Notes: generated by a model from the letters alone, not told the origin. Positions 17,945 through 26,363 are shown, numbered from the stretch's first letter. The stretch: 64,000 nucleotides of DNA from Avibacterium sp. 20-132 (GCF_023611925.1 NZ_CP091456.1:1778001-1842000); one strand, 5' to 3'. Translations and numbers: made by a program.

Positions 17945-18424
17945 ATGAAAACATTAAAAATTACAACTGCACTTTTTATATTGGGCATTATCTCAGGTTG
18001 TGCTGAACTTTCTGCAATTAACCAAAAAGTAGGGGATTGGGCGGGAGAAATTAATCGTACGCTCAATGCGGATAAACAACAATTCTCGGATACCTTAACC
18101 TCCAAACGAGATATTGATACCCTATACGTACGCATTAAGCGTAATGTGGGGTTTGAAACAATGGAAGAAATGTTAAAATGCGATCCTGAATCAAATAAGA
18201 ACTGTGCATGGAAGAAAAGCGCAATTGCCGAAGGCGGCTATGTCCATGAAAAAACGCCAGGCGTTTATTATCGAATGGCAGATTCCTTTGGCAAAGAAGG
18301 TCGATATTATGCTGAAGTTATCTTAGAAAAAGAGGGCAGAAATACCCTTATTTCTTGGAGGGTGAAAGGTTCTCAAGACTTTGCTAATCAAATCAAAGCA
18401 GATATTTTAAAAGCGGTTAAATAG
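17945..18424 (+). CDS. Predicted lipoprotein
   Basis: A 159-residue protein with a type II signal peptide (lipobox IISGC, Cys at about residue 19). The mature part has two more Cys (LKCDPESNKNCAW) and ends in a helical segment. No family recognised. It sits between ssb and a terminator; a role in envelope or conjugation is possible but not shown. Confidence 0.7.
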   Translation: MKTLKITTALFILGIISGCAELSAINQKVGDWAGEINRTLNADKQQFSDTLTSKRDIDTLYVRIKRNVGFETMEEMLKCDPESNKNCAWKKSAIAEGGYVHEKTPGVYYRMADSFGKEGRYYAEVILEKEGRNTLISWRVKGSQDFANQIKADILKAVK

Positions 18425-18451
18425 GTTTATTTGCTCAAAAACCTCAGTGTT

Positions 18452-18479
18452 GCCCAATCTTGATGATTGGGCTTTTTTG
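18452..18479 (+). terminator. Rho-independent terminator after the lipoprotein gene
   Basis: Stem GCCCAATC/GATTGGGC, loop TTGAT, then TTTTTT. Confidence 0.9.
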
Positions 18480-18485
18480 TAAAGA

Positions 18486-19211
18486 TTATTTATTCATGAA
18501 ACTATTTTTCTTTAATTTTACAGTTTTACCTTCAGAATGGATAAACCATTTATTAATAGCAATAATTTGTTTATTAGATAATGTTAATTTTTTACGTAGT
18601 TGACCTAACACATTATTGATAAAGGTTAAATCTGAATCAGAATTATATTTGATAAATGATAATAACCAATATTCAGCTGCATAGACGGATTGTAAATTTT
18701 GATATGTCAAAAGAGGATATTGATTTCCATACATGGCTTGTTTTATGTAATTCTCATCTTGTTTAGAAATTTTACCATTAGTGATATATGAATGATAAAT
18801 ATCATCTAGTTTTTTGGAGGTGAAAATGGACTTTAGATGGGATAATTTTTCAAAGCGTAAGGTTAAATAAGCACTTATTGCATTTTCATCGAGATAGTTA
18901 TCTACTTGTGTATCTTCTTCTGGGGTAAGGTTTTCGTATTCTGTGGCAATGTTTTCATTAAATATTTTTTGTTGTGGTATTAATTTTTCGGAATGAGGTA
19001 TATCTTGTAATATGCATCCTTTCGTTATATCAATTACATTCTCATCATAATTTGTGATGTTAGATTTTTTCTTAGCACATGTTGGTCCAGAAAATGCGAA
19101 ATCACCGTGTTCATTTTGAATCAAGATTCCTTTACCTGAGTTAATTATCCTATTGCAAAATTTGCATTTAACAGTTTCTGTAAAATCGATTCTAACTTTT
19201 TTCCATTTCAT
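18486..19211 (-). CDS. Hypothetical zinc-ribbon-like protein (inverted cargo gene)
   Basis: About 241 residues. Near the N-terminus CKFCN...GPTCAKK could form a zinc-binding knuckle (CxxC then a single Cys). The middle is acidic (NLTPEEDTQVDNYLDENA) and the C-terminal half helical. The gene is on the minus strand within a plus-strand module and is AT-rich, which suggests inserted cargo. I chose ATG 19211; a GTG at 19223 is in frame. Function unknown. Confidence 0.6.
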   Translation of the reverse strand: MKWKKVRIDFTETVKCKFCNRIINSGKGILIQNEHGDFAFSGPTCAKKKSNITNYDENVIDITKGCILQDIPHSEKLIPQQKIFNENIATEYENLTPEEDTQVDNYLDENAISAYLTLRFEKLSHLKSIFTSKKLDDIYHSYITNGKISKQDENYIKQAMYGNQYPLLTYQNLQSVYAAEYWLLSFIKYNSDSDLTFINNVLGQLRKKLTLSNKQIIAINKWFIHSEGKTVKLKKNSFMNK

Positions 19212-19305
19212 ATTTATTTCCACATTTTAAAGAATAAGAAATTGTGCGCAAAAATCGTTATTGATTAAATATTCCCTAAATTATCATTGAATAACGGAGA
19301 GCATA

Positions 19306-19593
19306 ATGGATTTTCCTCGAACTCGTCATCAAGTGTTGCACGAATTACAGCTTGAACTTGAAAATTGGGTACTTCAAGCTGAAATTGAAGAGATTAAACA
19401 TTATCTGATAAGTATCCATGGGGGCGTTTATCCCGATGATTGGGAGGATATTCTCCAGTCTCATTTCATTAAAAAACCTGATGATTGTCATTACATTCAA
19501 TCTTGCTCTTTCTGTCAAGAAATTGTTTCAGCAATTTTAACAATTGCTGAGACGAATCGCCCTGAGTTAAAAACATTATTTCAAGGTAAGTGA
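19306..19593 (+). CDS. Hypothetical small ICE protein
   Basis: A 95-residue protein, helical N-terminus, with a CHYIQSCSFC cluster (three Cys) near residue 66. It ends one base before topB and has CGGAGAG upstream of the ATG. Probably cotranscribed with topB. Function unknown. Confidence 0.65.
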   Translation: MDFPRTRHQVLHELQLELENWVLQAEIEEIKHYLISIHGGVYPDDWEDILQSHFIKKPDDCHYIQSCSFCQEIVSAILTIAETNRPELKTLFQGK

Positions 19594-19594
19594 A

Positions 19595-21625
19595 ATGAAA
19601 TTATTTCTATGCGAAAAACCCAGTCAAGGACGGGATATTGCAAAAGTCTTGGGGGCAACCCAAAAAGGGGAAGGATATTTATCTACAGCTGACGGCACAA
19701 TCGTTGTGACTTGGGCAAGAGGGCATTTAGTCGAACAATTTTCGCCAGAACAATACGATCCTGCACTTAAAGCGTGGCGATTAGATACCCTCCCAATTAT
19801 CCCTTCCCAATGGCAAGTTTCCCCTAAACCTGATGCAAAAAAAGAATATAAAACCGTGATGGCATTGCTGAAAAAAGCACGCACGGTGGTGATTTCAACT
19901 GATATTGATCGAGAAGGGGAAACGATTGCCCGTGAGTTATTGGACATTGCGGGCTATCGTGGACATATTCAGCGGCTATGGATCACCGCACTTGATGAAA
20001 TTAGTGTACGTAAAGCCCTCAGCCACCTTAAAACTAATGAAGAAACCTTGCCACTTTATTATGCGGGGCTTGCTCGTAGTCGGGCAGATTGGTTAATTGG
20101 AATGAATTGTAGTCGAATGTTTACCCTTTTGGCACAGCAACAAGGTTATCAAGGTCCGCCGCTTTCGGTGGGGCGAGTGCAAAGTCCTACATTGGCTCTC
20201 GTAGTGAATCGAGATAAGGAAATTGCTCATTTTGTCCCGACCTCGCATTATGCCTTGATGGTGCAAGTCTGTGGAGCCAATACGCAGTCTTTCGAGGCGA
20301 GTCTTTTAGTTCCTGAAAAATATTGTGATGAAGAGGGGCGTTGTTTAGAGATAAAGGTTGTTCAGCAGGCAGAGCAACAGATTCGTCAGGCGGGTCAAGT
20401 GCAAGTGAAGAATGTAGAAACAAAGCGGGAAAAAGAAAGTCCGCCGTTACTTTTTGCATTAAGTGATTTACAGGCAGAATGTAATCGTCTCTATGATTTA
20501 GGAACGCAACAAGTGCTTGATATTGCACAATCCCTTTATGAAAAACATAAAGCAACCACCTATCCGCGTACGGATTGCGGTTATCTACCTGAAGCACAAT
20601 TACTTGAAGTGCCTCAGGTCATCAGTAGCCTAATGCAGTCAGATCCTAAGTTACAGCCTTTACGAACACAGCTTAATTTGAGCCAAAAATCCCGTGCTTG
20701 GAATGATAAAAAAATTACCGCTCACCATGGGATTATTCCCACAACACAGCCTGTTGATATTACTAAAATGGATGAAAATGAATTTAAGGTGTACGATTTA
20801 ATTCGACGTCGTTATCTCGCTCAATTTCTACCGCACTTTGAAGTGGACAAAACCCAGATTCAGCTATCTTGTGGAGAGCATCAATTCATTGCCAAAGGTC
20901 AAGTGATTGTGGTTTTGGGTTGGAAAGCGTTGTTTCGTGCTTCTAAAGAAGCACAGGGAGAGAAACAAGGTTTGCCAATACTGAATAGTGGGCAAATGTT
21001 AAAGGTGATGAATACGGAAGTAAAATCGCTTAAAACCACACCACCTGCACACTATACAGAAGGCACATTGCTCACGGCAATGGTGAATGTCGCCCGCTTT
21101 GTTACCGATGAACGGCTAAAGAAACAGTTACGCGAAACAGAAGGACTGGGGACAGAAGCCACTCGAGCCAGTATTATGAAAACCCTTTATGATCGTGGTT
21201 ATATCAAGAAAAAGGGGAAATCCATTGTGGCGACAGAGGCAGGTGCCATGTTGATTGATAATTTACCGACGGTATTAAAAGATCCTGGTTTAACGGCATT
21301 GTGGGAACAAGCCTTAAACCAAATTGCCGAGAACCAAATGAGCTTGCAAGGATTTATGCAAAAGCAAGAACAGTTTATTCGTCATCTTATTCAAACCTGT
21401 GGGCATCAAGGTATCAAAATGGGCAATATAGACATTAAAAAATGTCCACAATGCGGTAAGGGACTTCGAAAAATGAAAGGGAAAAATGGGGACTTCTGGG
21501 GTTGTACGGGCTATCCACAATGTAAATATATTGAATCAAACGCCAAGAAAAAATCCTCTGCCAGAAAAGCGACATCGATTAACCTTTCTCAACAATTTGC
21601 AAATTTGCGTCAGTCCGTCAAATAA
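19595..21625 (+). CDS. topB: DNA topoisomerase III (ICE copy)
   Basis: A 676-residue type IA topoisomerase. The Toprim domain has the acidic residue in MKLFLCEKPSQ and STDIDREGET near residue 102. The active-site Tyr lies in TTYPRTDCGY near 323. A C-terminal four-Cys zinc ribbon (CPQCGKGL...GCTGYPQC, about 616-645) completes it. TopB-like enzymes are conserved in this ICE class and act on single strands during replication or transfer. Confidence 0.97.
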   Translation: MKLFLCEKPSQGRDIAKVLGATQKGEGYLSTADGTIVVTWARGHLVEQFSPEQYDPALKAWRLDTLPIIPSQWQVSPKPDAKKEYKTVMALLKKARTVVISTDIDREGETIARELLDIAGYRGHIQRLWITALDEISVRKALSHLKTNEETLPLYYAGLARSRADWLIGMNCSRMFTLLAQQQGYQGPPLSVGRVQSPTLALVVNRDKEIAHFVPTSHYALMVQVCGANTQSFEASLLVPEKYCDEEGRCLEIKVVQQAEQQIRQAGQVQVKNVETKREKESPPLLFALSDLQAECNRLYDLGTQQVLDIAQSLYEKHKATTYPRTDCGYLPEAQLLEVPQVISSLMQSDPKLQPLRTQLNLSQKSRAWNDKKITAHHGIIPTTQPVDITKMDENEFKVYDLIRRRYLAQFLPHFEVDKTQIQLSCGEHQFIAKGQVIVVLGWKALFRASKEAQGEKQGLPILNSGQMLKVMNTEVKSLKTTPPAHYTEGTLLTAMVNVARFVTDERLKKQLRETEGLGTEATRASIMKTLYDRGYIKKKGKSIVATEAGAMLIDNLPTVLKDPGLTALWEQALNQIAENQMSLQGFMQKQEQFIRHLIQTCGHQGIKMGNIDIKKCPQCGKGLRKMKGKNGDFWGCTGYPQCKYIESNAKKKSSARKATSINLSQQFANLRQSVK

Positions 21626-21649
21626 GGTAGTATGGCAGGCAAAAGTAAG

Positions 21650-21720
21650 CCGTTTTAACATTGTCGGTCATCAATGTTGTGCCGAAATACCCTTAGCACT
21701 CTGAAAGAGGGTTCAGTGAT
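21650..21720 (+). ncRNA. Diverged third copy of the cluster-head RNA element
   Basis: Directly after topB, CCGAAAT is followed by stem ACCCTT (21689-21694)/GAGGGT (21707-21712) around the loop AGCACTCTGAAA. The same loop recurs in two fuller copies (22142-22275 and 48957-49080) with different stem bases. Upstream CATTG/CAATG can form another hairpin. Confidence 0.55.
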
Positions 21721-21761
21721 ATTGGGAGTGTGTATTTTATCTTTTTATCGACAATCGCGTG

Positions 21762-21811
21762 ATTGCTAAGTCATCATCGCATTTTATTAAGTGGTATGAC
21801 GACTTAGCAAT
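21762..21811. repeat. 11-bp inverted repeat
   Basis: ATTGCTAAGTC/GACTTAGCAAT separated by 28 bases that contain further short complementarity (ATCAT/ATGAC). Noncoding gap after topB. Role unknown. Confidence 0.55.
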
Positions 21812-22021
21812 ACGTTGCTTCTTTATCCTAGCCAGAGCCCACTGGTGAAAAATTGGGTGCCCTTTGTATCGATTGAGATGCCTCCGTTATACTGATTAAA
21901 GACCACAATGTAATCAGGTAAATGCGATAGGAAATCAAACATTGTAACGAAGATGGGAAGATTTCAATCATCCATTTATATTGGTCTGTCATTCACACAA
22001 TTTTTTCAAATTGTTATCTTA

Positions 22022-22072
22022 AAAAGTAAATAAGCCATAAGTGAATTGTTCATTTATGGCTTATTTACTTTT
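22022..22072. repeat. 51-bp near-perfect inverted repeat (24-bp arms)
   Basis: Arms of 24 bases with a single G/T mismatch (G-U in RNA) around the loop TTG; the outer arms read AAAAGTAAATAAGCC and GGCTTATTTACTTTT. It lies midway in the 21.6-22.4 kb noncoding gap and could act as a bidirectional terminator or a DNA cruciform. Confidence 0.75.
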
Positions 22073-22141
22073 GGATCAAAATTCTTTTCTATTAATATTT
22101 AATTCTTTCTATACGAGAGAGACGATTTTGCGGTTTAATGT

Positions 22142-22275
22142 GGGTATTAAGTCGCTACGTTGTAGCCCTTAGAAGTTGCCAAACACTTGAAAGAGCAACG
22201 GACTAGCCCGCAGTGGTAGTTGTGTTAATACCAGCCGAAATGTCATCAGCATTCTGAAAGATGACGCTGTGAAAA
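22142..22275 (+). ncRNA. Structured RNA element heading the 22-26 kb leader cluster
   Basis: Predicted by comparison with the copy at 48957-49080. Hairpin GCTAC/GTAGC (22154-22166). Stem GTTGC/GCAAC (22175-22199) whose loop AACAC (22182-22186) matches GTGTT (22222-22226), a possible pseudoknot. ACTA/TAGT around GCCCGCAG. Then GTCATC/GATGAC (22242-22265) around AGCATTCTGAAA. Stem bases of the last hairpin differ in all three copies while pairing is kept. The context (ssb, topB, antirestriction) resembles that of STAXI candidate RNAs; not confirmed. Confidence 0.65.
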
Positions 22276-22298
22276 CAGGAATGCTGCCTCATCTGTTT

Positions 22299-22378
22299 AA
22301 CCCTGGCGGGGAACATTTTTCCCGTGTTGGGTAAGGATGTTTCTCCGCTTTTTTTATTTTTACTTTAGGAGAAACATT
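22299..22378 (+). promoter_or_regulatory. Self-matching leader 1 (before STY4534-like gene)
   Basis: Hairpin ACCC...CGGG/CCCG...GGGT with loop GGGGAACAT. Strand ATGTTTCTCC (22337-22346) is a perfect 10-bp complement of the Shine-Dalgarno region GGAGAAACAT (22368-22377) and can alternatively pair with the hairpin loop. Confidence 0.75.
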
Positions 22379-22843
22379 ATGTCTAACTCATCTACACAAA
22401 AAAATTTCTTTAACCTTCATACTCAAGGTTTAGGCTACTTGAACAATATCCGTTTAGTTGAGCCGAAAAAAGGAACGCCTTTCTACTCTTGCGATATTGC
22501 TGCATTAGTAGGAGAGTCTTCTAAACCTGAATACCGTTTTTTCAACTGTAATGTTGTTGGGAAAGATACGGAAAATCTGGTTAAACGTTGTCAAGATGCT
22601 GTAAATGCTAACAAAAAAGTCTTGGTCGCCTTTGTGATGTCAGACCTTTGGTTTGATACCTTTACCTATCAAAAAGACGGTAAAAATCACAAGAAAGGTG
22701 ATACAGGCGTGGCATTGAAAGGTCGCTTGATTAACATAAAAATGGTTAAAGTTGATGGTGAACTCAAATATTCTAGTTCTACTGAAGCAAAAACAGAACA
22801 TGTTGAAAATGCCAACGTAGAATTATCAGCACCACAAGCTTAA
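22379..22843 (+). CDS. STY4534-like (DUF3577) ICE replication protein
   Basis: A 154-residue protein of the DUF3577/STY4534 type. The shape resembles an SSB-like OB fold: LGYLNNIRLVEPKKG, then FFNCNVVGK and GDTGVALKGRLINIK. The family lies in the ICE replication block and presumably acts on single-stranded DNA; this is inferred. Start chosen at the ATG after GGAGAAACAT; an upstream in-frame codon lies within the leader and is unlikely to be used. Confidence 0.8.
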   Translation: MSNSSTQKNFFNLHTQGLGYLNNIRLVEPKKGTPFYSCDIAALVGESSKPEYRFFNCNVVGKDTENLVKRCQDAVNANKKVLVAFVMSDLWFDTFTYQKDGKNHKKGDTGVALKGRLINIKMVKVDGELKYSSSTEAKTEHVENANVELSAPQA

Positions 22844-22859
22844 TCATTATACTCAACGG

Positions 22860-22890
22860 AAAGACTGGCACATTTGTCAGTCTTTTTCTT
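22860..22890 (+). terminator. Terminator after the STY4534-like gene
   Basis: AAAGACTG/CAGTCTTT stem with a 10-base loop, followed by TTCTTTAT. Confidence 0.75.
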
Positions 22891-22922
22891 TATCCTCATT
22901 TTCTTTTTAGCAGGAGAATACA

Positions 22923-23321
22923 ATGAAACAAGGTATTTATGTTAACGGGAAACCTGTCTTCACTCAGATTGCTCACGGCAATGTGAAAAATATGATTGCC
23001 TCATCACAAACCATCTCAATAGAGAATGGGCAAGTGTCAATTCAAGCACCACAGCTTATCATTGATGGTCAGGTGATTGTGCTTGAAAAAGCACCCGTTT
23101 TACATATTGAAGTCTTCGGTAATGTGAATCATATTGATGCAGGCAATGTCACCGATATTGCGGTAACAGGTAATGTCGAACACATTGAAACGGTCAATGG
23201 TGATGTGTCTATACACGGCGATGTGTCTGGTAGTGTTAAAACCGTGAATGGTGATGTGCAAGCACAACGGATACAGGGAGCGGTCAATACGGTTTCAGGT
23301 GATATTTATCGCGATGATTAA
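22923..23321 (+). CDS. Beta-helix-like repeat protein
   Basis: A 132-residue protein. The second half is built of short repeats of the type GNVxxI / NGDVxxxGDVSG / VNGDV, typical of a DUF4097/bactofilin-like beta-helix. No signal peptide, so probably cytoplasmic. AGGAG precedes the ATG. Function unknown. Confidence 0.65.
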   Translation: MKQGIYVNGKPVFTQIAHGNVKNMIASSQTISIENGQVSIQAPQLIIDGQVIVLEKAPVLHIEVFGNVNHIDAGNVTDIAVTGNVEHIETVNGDVSIHGDVSGSVKTVNGDVQAQRIQGAVNTVSGDIYRDD

Positions 23322-23352
23322 TCATTGATTGGTCTGTTTTAACACTCACTCA

Positions 23353-23419
23353 AACCCACATAGGGGATGATGTCCCTTGTGGTGTCGTTCCCTTAATTTT
23401 ATGAAAGGCGGTGAACGAT
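23353..23419 (+). promoter_or_regulatory. Self-matching leader 2
   Basis: Hairpin CCACA/TGTGG enclosing GGGGATGA. TCGTTCCC (23385-23392) can pair with that loop (with G-U pairs) or, through TCGTTC, with GAACGA (23413-23418) just before the ATG. Confidence 0.65.
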
Positions 23420-23680
23420 ATGATTCACAAATTTTTTAACAAAATTCCAGCGAAAACGTTGCAATATATTGCGGAGGATTTTCGTAAAGCGGGAACCATC
23501 GCTGGCGTTGGATTGATTGGTTTTGTCTTAGCTAAAGATAATATTGATGAAATAGAGGCTTTTGTACTCTTAACTGTTGGTATTACCTTTTGGTTATTAG
23601 GTTTGCTTCTCAATTATGTGGCAGATATAATGTCAAAAAAGGCACATAAACCAGTCAAACGCACGAAGCAACATCGCTAA
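23420..23680 (+). CDS. Small membrane protein
   Basis: An 86-residue protein with two membrane segments (about 27-42 and 50-70) and a basic C-terminus (KKAHKPVKRTKQ). Family not recognised. Start at ATG 23420 inside the leader's pairing region; a GTG at 23411 is less likely. A second one-segment protein follows 10 bases later. Confidence 0.65.
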   Translation: MIHKFFNKIPAKTLQYIAEDFRKAGTIAGVGLIGFVLAKDNIDEIEAFVLLTVGITFWLLGLLLNYVADIMSKKAHKPVKRTKQHR

Positions 23681-23690
23681 GGAGGCTTGT

Positions 23691-23828
23691 ATGAACTGGT
23701 GGTTATTAGGTGTATCAAGTGTTTTAGTCCTGGCAGCAGGTACTTTTACCGCTTTGGTATATTGGGCGAATTGGGATCTGATTTCTGGAAAAAACGTGAA
23801 AGCAGATAAACAAGCCAAACCCCGTTAA
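23691..23828 (+). CDS. 45-residue single-pass membrane protein
   Basis: ATG preceded by AAGGAGG. It encodes a hydrophobic N-terminal helix (MNWWLLGVSSVLVLAAG onward) followed by a short basic tail (KADKQAKPR). Tightly linked to the two-segment membrane protein upstream. Function unknown. Confidence 0.7.
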   Translation: MNWWLLGVSSVLVLAAGTFTALVYWANWDLISGKNVKADKQAKPR

Positions 23829-23875
23829 CTCTTCACATTAAATCAACCTATTTTTGAATAGGTCGATTCCGACTT

Positions 23876-23940
23876 ATACCCATAGGGGAATATTTTCCCT
23901 TGTGGGGCAGATATTCCCTGTTTTATTAGGAGAATATCTT
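23876..23940 (+). promoter_or_regulatory. Self-matching leader 3 (before DUF3560 gene)
   Basis: Hairpin CCCATA.../...TGTGGG enclosing GGGGAATAT. GATATTCCC (23910-23918) matches the loop GGGAATAT and also GAATATC (23932-23938) in the Shine-Dalgarno region, 7 bp perfect. Confidence 0.75.
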
Positions 23941-24588
23941 ATGTCACTTAACACGTATGCAAAATTTGTTCCAAATGTCTTTTTGGCGAAATGCCCTGAA
24001 CCTCATCAACGAGGGGATATTGTCATGCTAACCAGTAAATATGGGAAAGAAACGAAAGTAGAAATCTACAACCTTGTGAAACAACAAGATGACTTCTATT
24101 TTTATTCTTTCGTGCGTTGTGATGGATTAAACCGTCAGACCTATGCACTTAAAAAAGCTGCACACTATCAAACGGTGGCAGACAATGCTCAAACGCGTAG
24201 CGAACAGTATTGTGACGCTGCAAATGAAGGACGTGAGTTTTTAAGCCTCGGTGAACCCATTAAAGTGGGACATCATAGCGAAAGACGACATCGTGCCTTA
24301 ATTGAGCGAAATGCCAAACGTATGGATAAAGCGGTCGAAGAAATGCAAAAAGCCGAGTGTTATGAGGATAAAATCCCTTATTGGCGAGAGCGTGCAGAAG
24401 TCATTGATTTATCTATGCCAGAAAGTCTTGCGTATTTTCAGGTTGAATTGGCTAAAGCTAAGGAAAACCATCAAGATTTGAAAGACAATCCAGAAAAACG
24501 CGAACATAGTTATTCCCTCACTTACGCCAAGAAAAAAGTCAATGAATTGGCGAAAAAAGTGGAGTTAGCGACATTGCTTTGGGATTAA
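23941..24588 (+). CDS. DUF3560-like protein
   Basis: A 215-residue protein. The segment GREFLSLGEPIKVGHHSERR followed by HRALIERNAKRMDK is characteristic of DUF3560, common in plasmids and ICEs. The remainder is helical and charged. Function unknown. Start at the ATG after AGGAGAATATC. Confidence 0.8.
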   Translation: MSLNTYAKFVPNVFLAKCPEPHQRGDIVMLTSKYGKETKVEIYNLVKQQDDFYFYSFVRCDGLNRQTYALKKAAHYQTVADNAQTRSEQYCDAANEGREFLSLGEPIKVGHHSERRHRALIERNAKRMDKAVEEMQKAECYEDKIPYWRERAEVIDLSMPESLAYFQVELAKAKENHQDLKDNPEKREHSYSLTYAKKKVNELAKKVELATLLWD

Positions 24589-24609
24589 GCACATTTATCT
24601 TTAACGTTA

Positions 24610-24637
24610 AAAGTGCGGTGAAAATTGACCGCACTTT
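24610..24637 (+). terminator. Uptake-signal inverted pair acting as terminator
   Basis: AAAGTGCGGT/ACCGCACTTT with an 8-base loop: two opposed uptake signals forming a 10-bp stem just upstream of leader 4. Confidence 0.75.
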
Positions 24638-24641
24638 ATCT

Positions 24642-24710
24642 ACCCATAGGGGAAACATTCCCTTATGGGGCGTTTCCCTTTCATTTTTTTATCAATTAAG
24701 GAGAAACACC
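24642..24710 (+). promoter_or_regulatory. Self-matching leader 4
   Basis: Hairpin CCCATA/TATGGG enclosing GGGGAAAC. GTTTCCC (24672-24678) matches the loop GGGAAAC (24650-24656) and, through GTTTC, GAAAC (24703-24707) of the ribosome-binding region. Confidence 0.72.
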
Positions 24711-25385
24711 ATGACAACATTAACGGTAAACCAAGTTTTGGAAGCGGCTCAAATTTACGATGAAACCGTAAAAAATATTCAGCAACGATTCATCTATTTA
24801 ACCTATAAACTCTGCGATCGTGTCAGTGAGTTGACGCATCTGTCCTCAGTGAAAGGGTTTTATCGTCAATTATCACAATGTCAACGTGAGATTGAATGTG
24901 ATGAATCAATGAGTATGGATTTTGCGTGTATTCAGGCGTTTGAGCCAGAACATGCTTGTTTTCAAAAAACAATGCAAAACCCAGCCTTTATTCAACAATG
25001 TCAACAATTGTTAAATGGCAGTCACGCACTTTTAGCCTTTGGGCGTCCATTTGAACTCAAACCAACGCACTGGGATTTTCAACTAATTTCAGAGCAGGCG
25101 TTAGAGGCAATGGAACAAATCAATGCACAAATGCGTAATTTCTCTTTTATTTCGCCAGGTAAAACCTATTTGGTTAACAGTTTAGTCATTGAGCTTGAAA
25201 GTATTATGCATAAAGCCCAGTGTATTATTGACCTTGTGAAACAACGTGGTTTTGCTGAAGTACCACAAAATCCGTGGGAGTTGTTACAGCAATGGAAAAA
25301 GCAAGTTCATCGTTTGCTCAATGATGCCTTAATGCTCATTGAACAAGAAAAAGGACAAGTGGCTTTATCTGTGCAGGTAAACTAA
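24711..25385 (+). CDS. Hypothetical ICE accessory protein
   Basis: A 224-residue largely helical protein with several Cys and no recognised family. Start at ATG 24711 after AAGGAG; the frame extends upstream through the leader but has no start signal there. It belongs to the leader-controlled cluster. Confidence 0.65.
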   Translation: MTTLTVNQVLEAAQIYDETVKNIQQRFIYLTYKLCDRVSELTHLSSVKGFYRQLSQCQREIECDESMSMDFACIQAFEPEHACFQKTMQNPAFIQQCQQLLNGSHALLAFGRPFELKPTHWDFQLISEQALEAMEQINAQMRNFSFISPGKTYLVNSLVIELESIMHKAQCIIDLVKQRGFAEVPQNPWELLQQWKKQVHRLLNDALMLIEQEKGQVALSVQVN

Positions 25386-25400
25386 TTATTACACTATCTT

Positions 25401-25468
25401 AACCCTAGAGGGAAATACTTCCCTTTAGGGTGTGTTTCTCTCTGATTGATTATTTAGGAGAAACACAT
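25401..25468 (+). promoter_or_regulatory. Self-matching leader 5
   Basis: Hairpin ACCCTA.../...TTTAGGGT. TGTGTTTCTC (25431-25440) is a perfect 10-bp complement of GAGAAACACA (25458-25467) before the ATG, and can also pair with loop GAGGGAAAT using G-U pairs. Confidence 0.78.
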
Positions 25469-25825
25469 ATGTACTGCAATAATATTATGCCTGAACTCTA
25501 TCTCCATTCTGTTAGCCAAAATTTAGCAGACTGGGAGGGCATTCTTTATCACTTTAATGCCACAATTGAAGATAGCGAGGTTTGGGAAGTGGCTCGAGGT
25601 TGTGAGGAAATTCCTCATCTTGGCAATATTTACCAAAGCCTCGTTATTGGACGACTCGAAAGTCTCTTTTTTGAACAGATTAGTTTAGAGGAGGGCGATG
25701 AGCGAGTTAAGGTATTCACCTTTGTAAATGGTTTCGACAGCCATTTTTGTATTGATGGTGAAGCGATTAACACGCTTAATGCGTTTATGGCAAAAGTGGA
25801 AGAAATCAAATCCACATTACATTAA
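25469..25825 (+). CDS. Hypothetical acidic protein
   Basis: A 118-residue acidic protein without recognised motif, controlled by leader 5. Small acidic ICE proteins of this kind are sometimes anti-defence DNA mimics, but nothing in the sequence proves that. Confidence 0.62.
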   Translation: MYCNNIMPELYLHSVSQNLADWEGILYHFNATIEDSEVWEVARGCEEIPHLGNIYQSLVIGRLESLFFEQISLEEGDERVKVFTFVNGFDSHFCIDGEAINTLNAFMAKVEEIKSTLH

Positions 25826-25857
25826 CGTCCAAGTATGGCGAATGTTCGTCGTACTAT

Positions 25858-25926
25858 ATCCCATAAGGGAAACTTTCCCTATGGGAGGTTTTCCTTGAAA
25901 TTTTGAATAAAAATTGAGGTGAACTT
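25858..25926 (+). promoter_or_regulatory. Self-matching leader 6
   Basis: Hairpin CCCATA/TATGGG enclosing AGGGAAACT. AGGTTTTCC (25886-25894) pairs imperfectly with the loop and with GGTGAACTT (25918-25926). The weakest match in the family. Confidence 0.55.
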
Positions 25927-26163
25927 ATGAACAATGAAAAGGAATATTTACCTAATTTATTGATAGGGTTATTTTTTATTTCAGCCGTTATTTTACTTTC
26001 ACTAATCGTTATGTTGATATATGAGAACGTGACTGGAGAGGCTATTTTTTCTCGTTCGCCAATACAAGAAATTTGTATTGATGATGTTACTTACTTAAGG
26101 ATAAAAAATGAAGTTTTAACGGTAAAAGTTGATACTGAAGGTAATCCTGTTCTATGTAAGTAA
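25927..26163 (+). CDS. Single-pass membrane protein
   Basis: A 78-residue protein with one membrane helix (about 9-32) and a periplasmic-type domain with two Cys (QEICIDDVTYL and VLCK). Function unknown. Last gene of the first leader cluster, followed by a strong hairpin. Confidence 0.62.
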   Translation: MNNEKEYLPNLLIGLFFISAVILLSLIVMLIYENVTGEAIFSRSPIQEICIDDVTYLRIKNEVLTVKVDTEGNPVLCK

Positions 26164-26181
26164 AATTAACTCACTAACCAT

Positions 26182-26213
26182 AACCCGTTTATTGTGTAAT
26201 AAACGGGTTTCTT
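26182..26213. terminator. Bidirectional-type terminator
   Basis: Perfect 12-bp stem AACCCGTTTATT/AATAAACGGGTT with a GTGT loop, followed by TTCTT. It separates the leader cluster from the T4SS operon. Confidence 0.8.
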
Positions 26214-26363
26214 ATTGCCATTTATTCTCTAAATGTATGACTTAATAGCAAGAATGCTATGCGTTTATTTATTTCTATTGCCAGAATAAAAAATTATTCC
26301 ACTTCCATCTTATCTTCTCCATAGTAAAGCGATAATTCATCAATTTAGCTTTGGAGAAGAACA

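Noticed and set aside
23854..25468. Upstream-extended starts of three genes reading through their leaders
   Set aside because: Each has a strong AGGAGA-type site directly before the internal ATG, and the extension only translates the structured leader.
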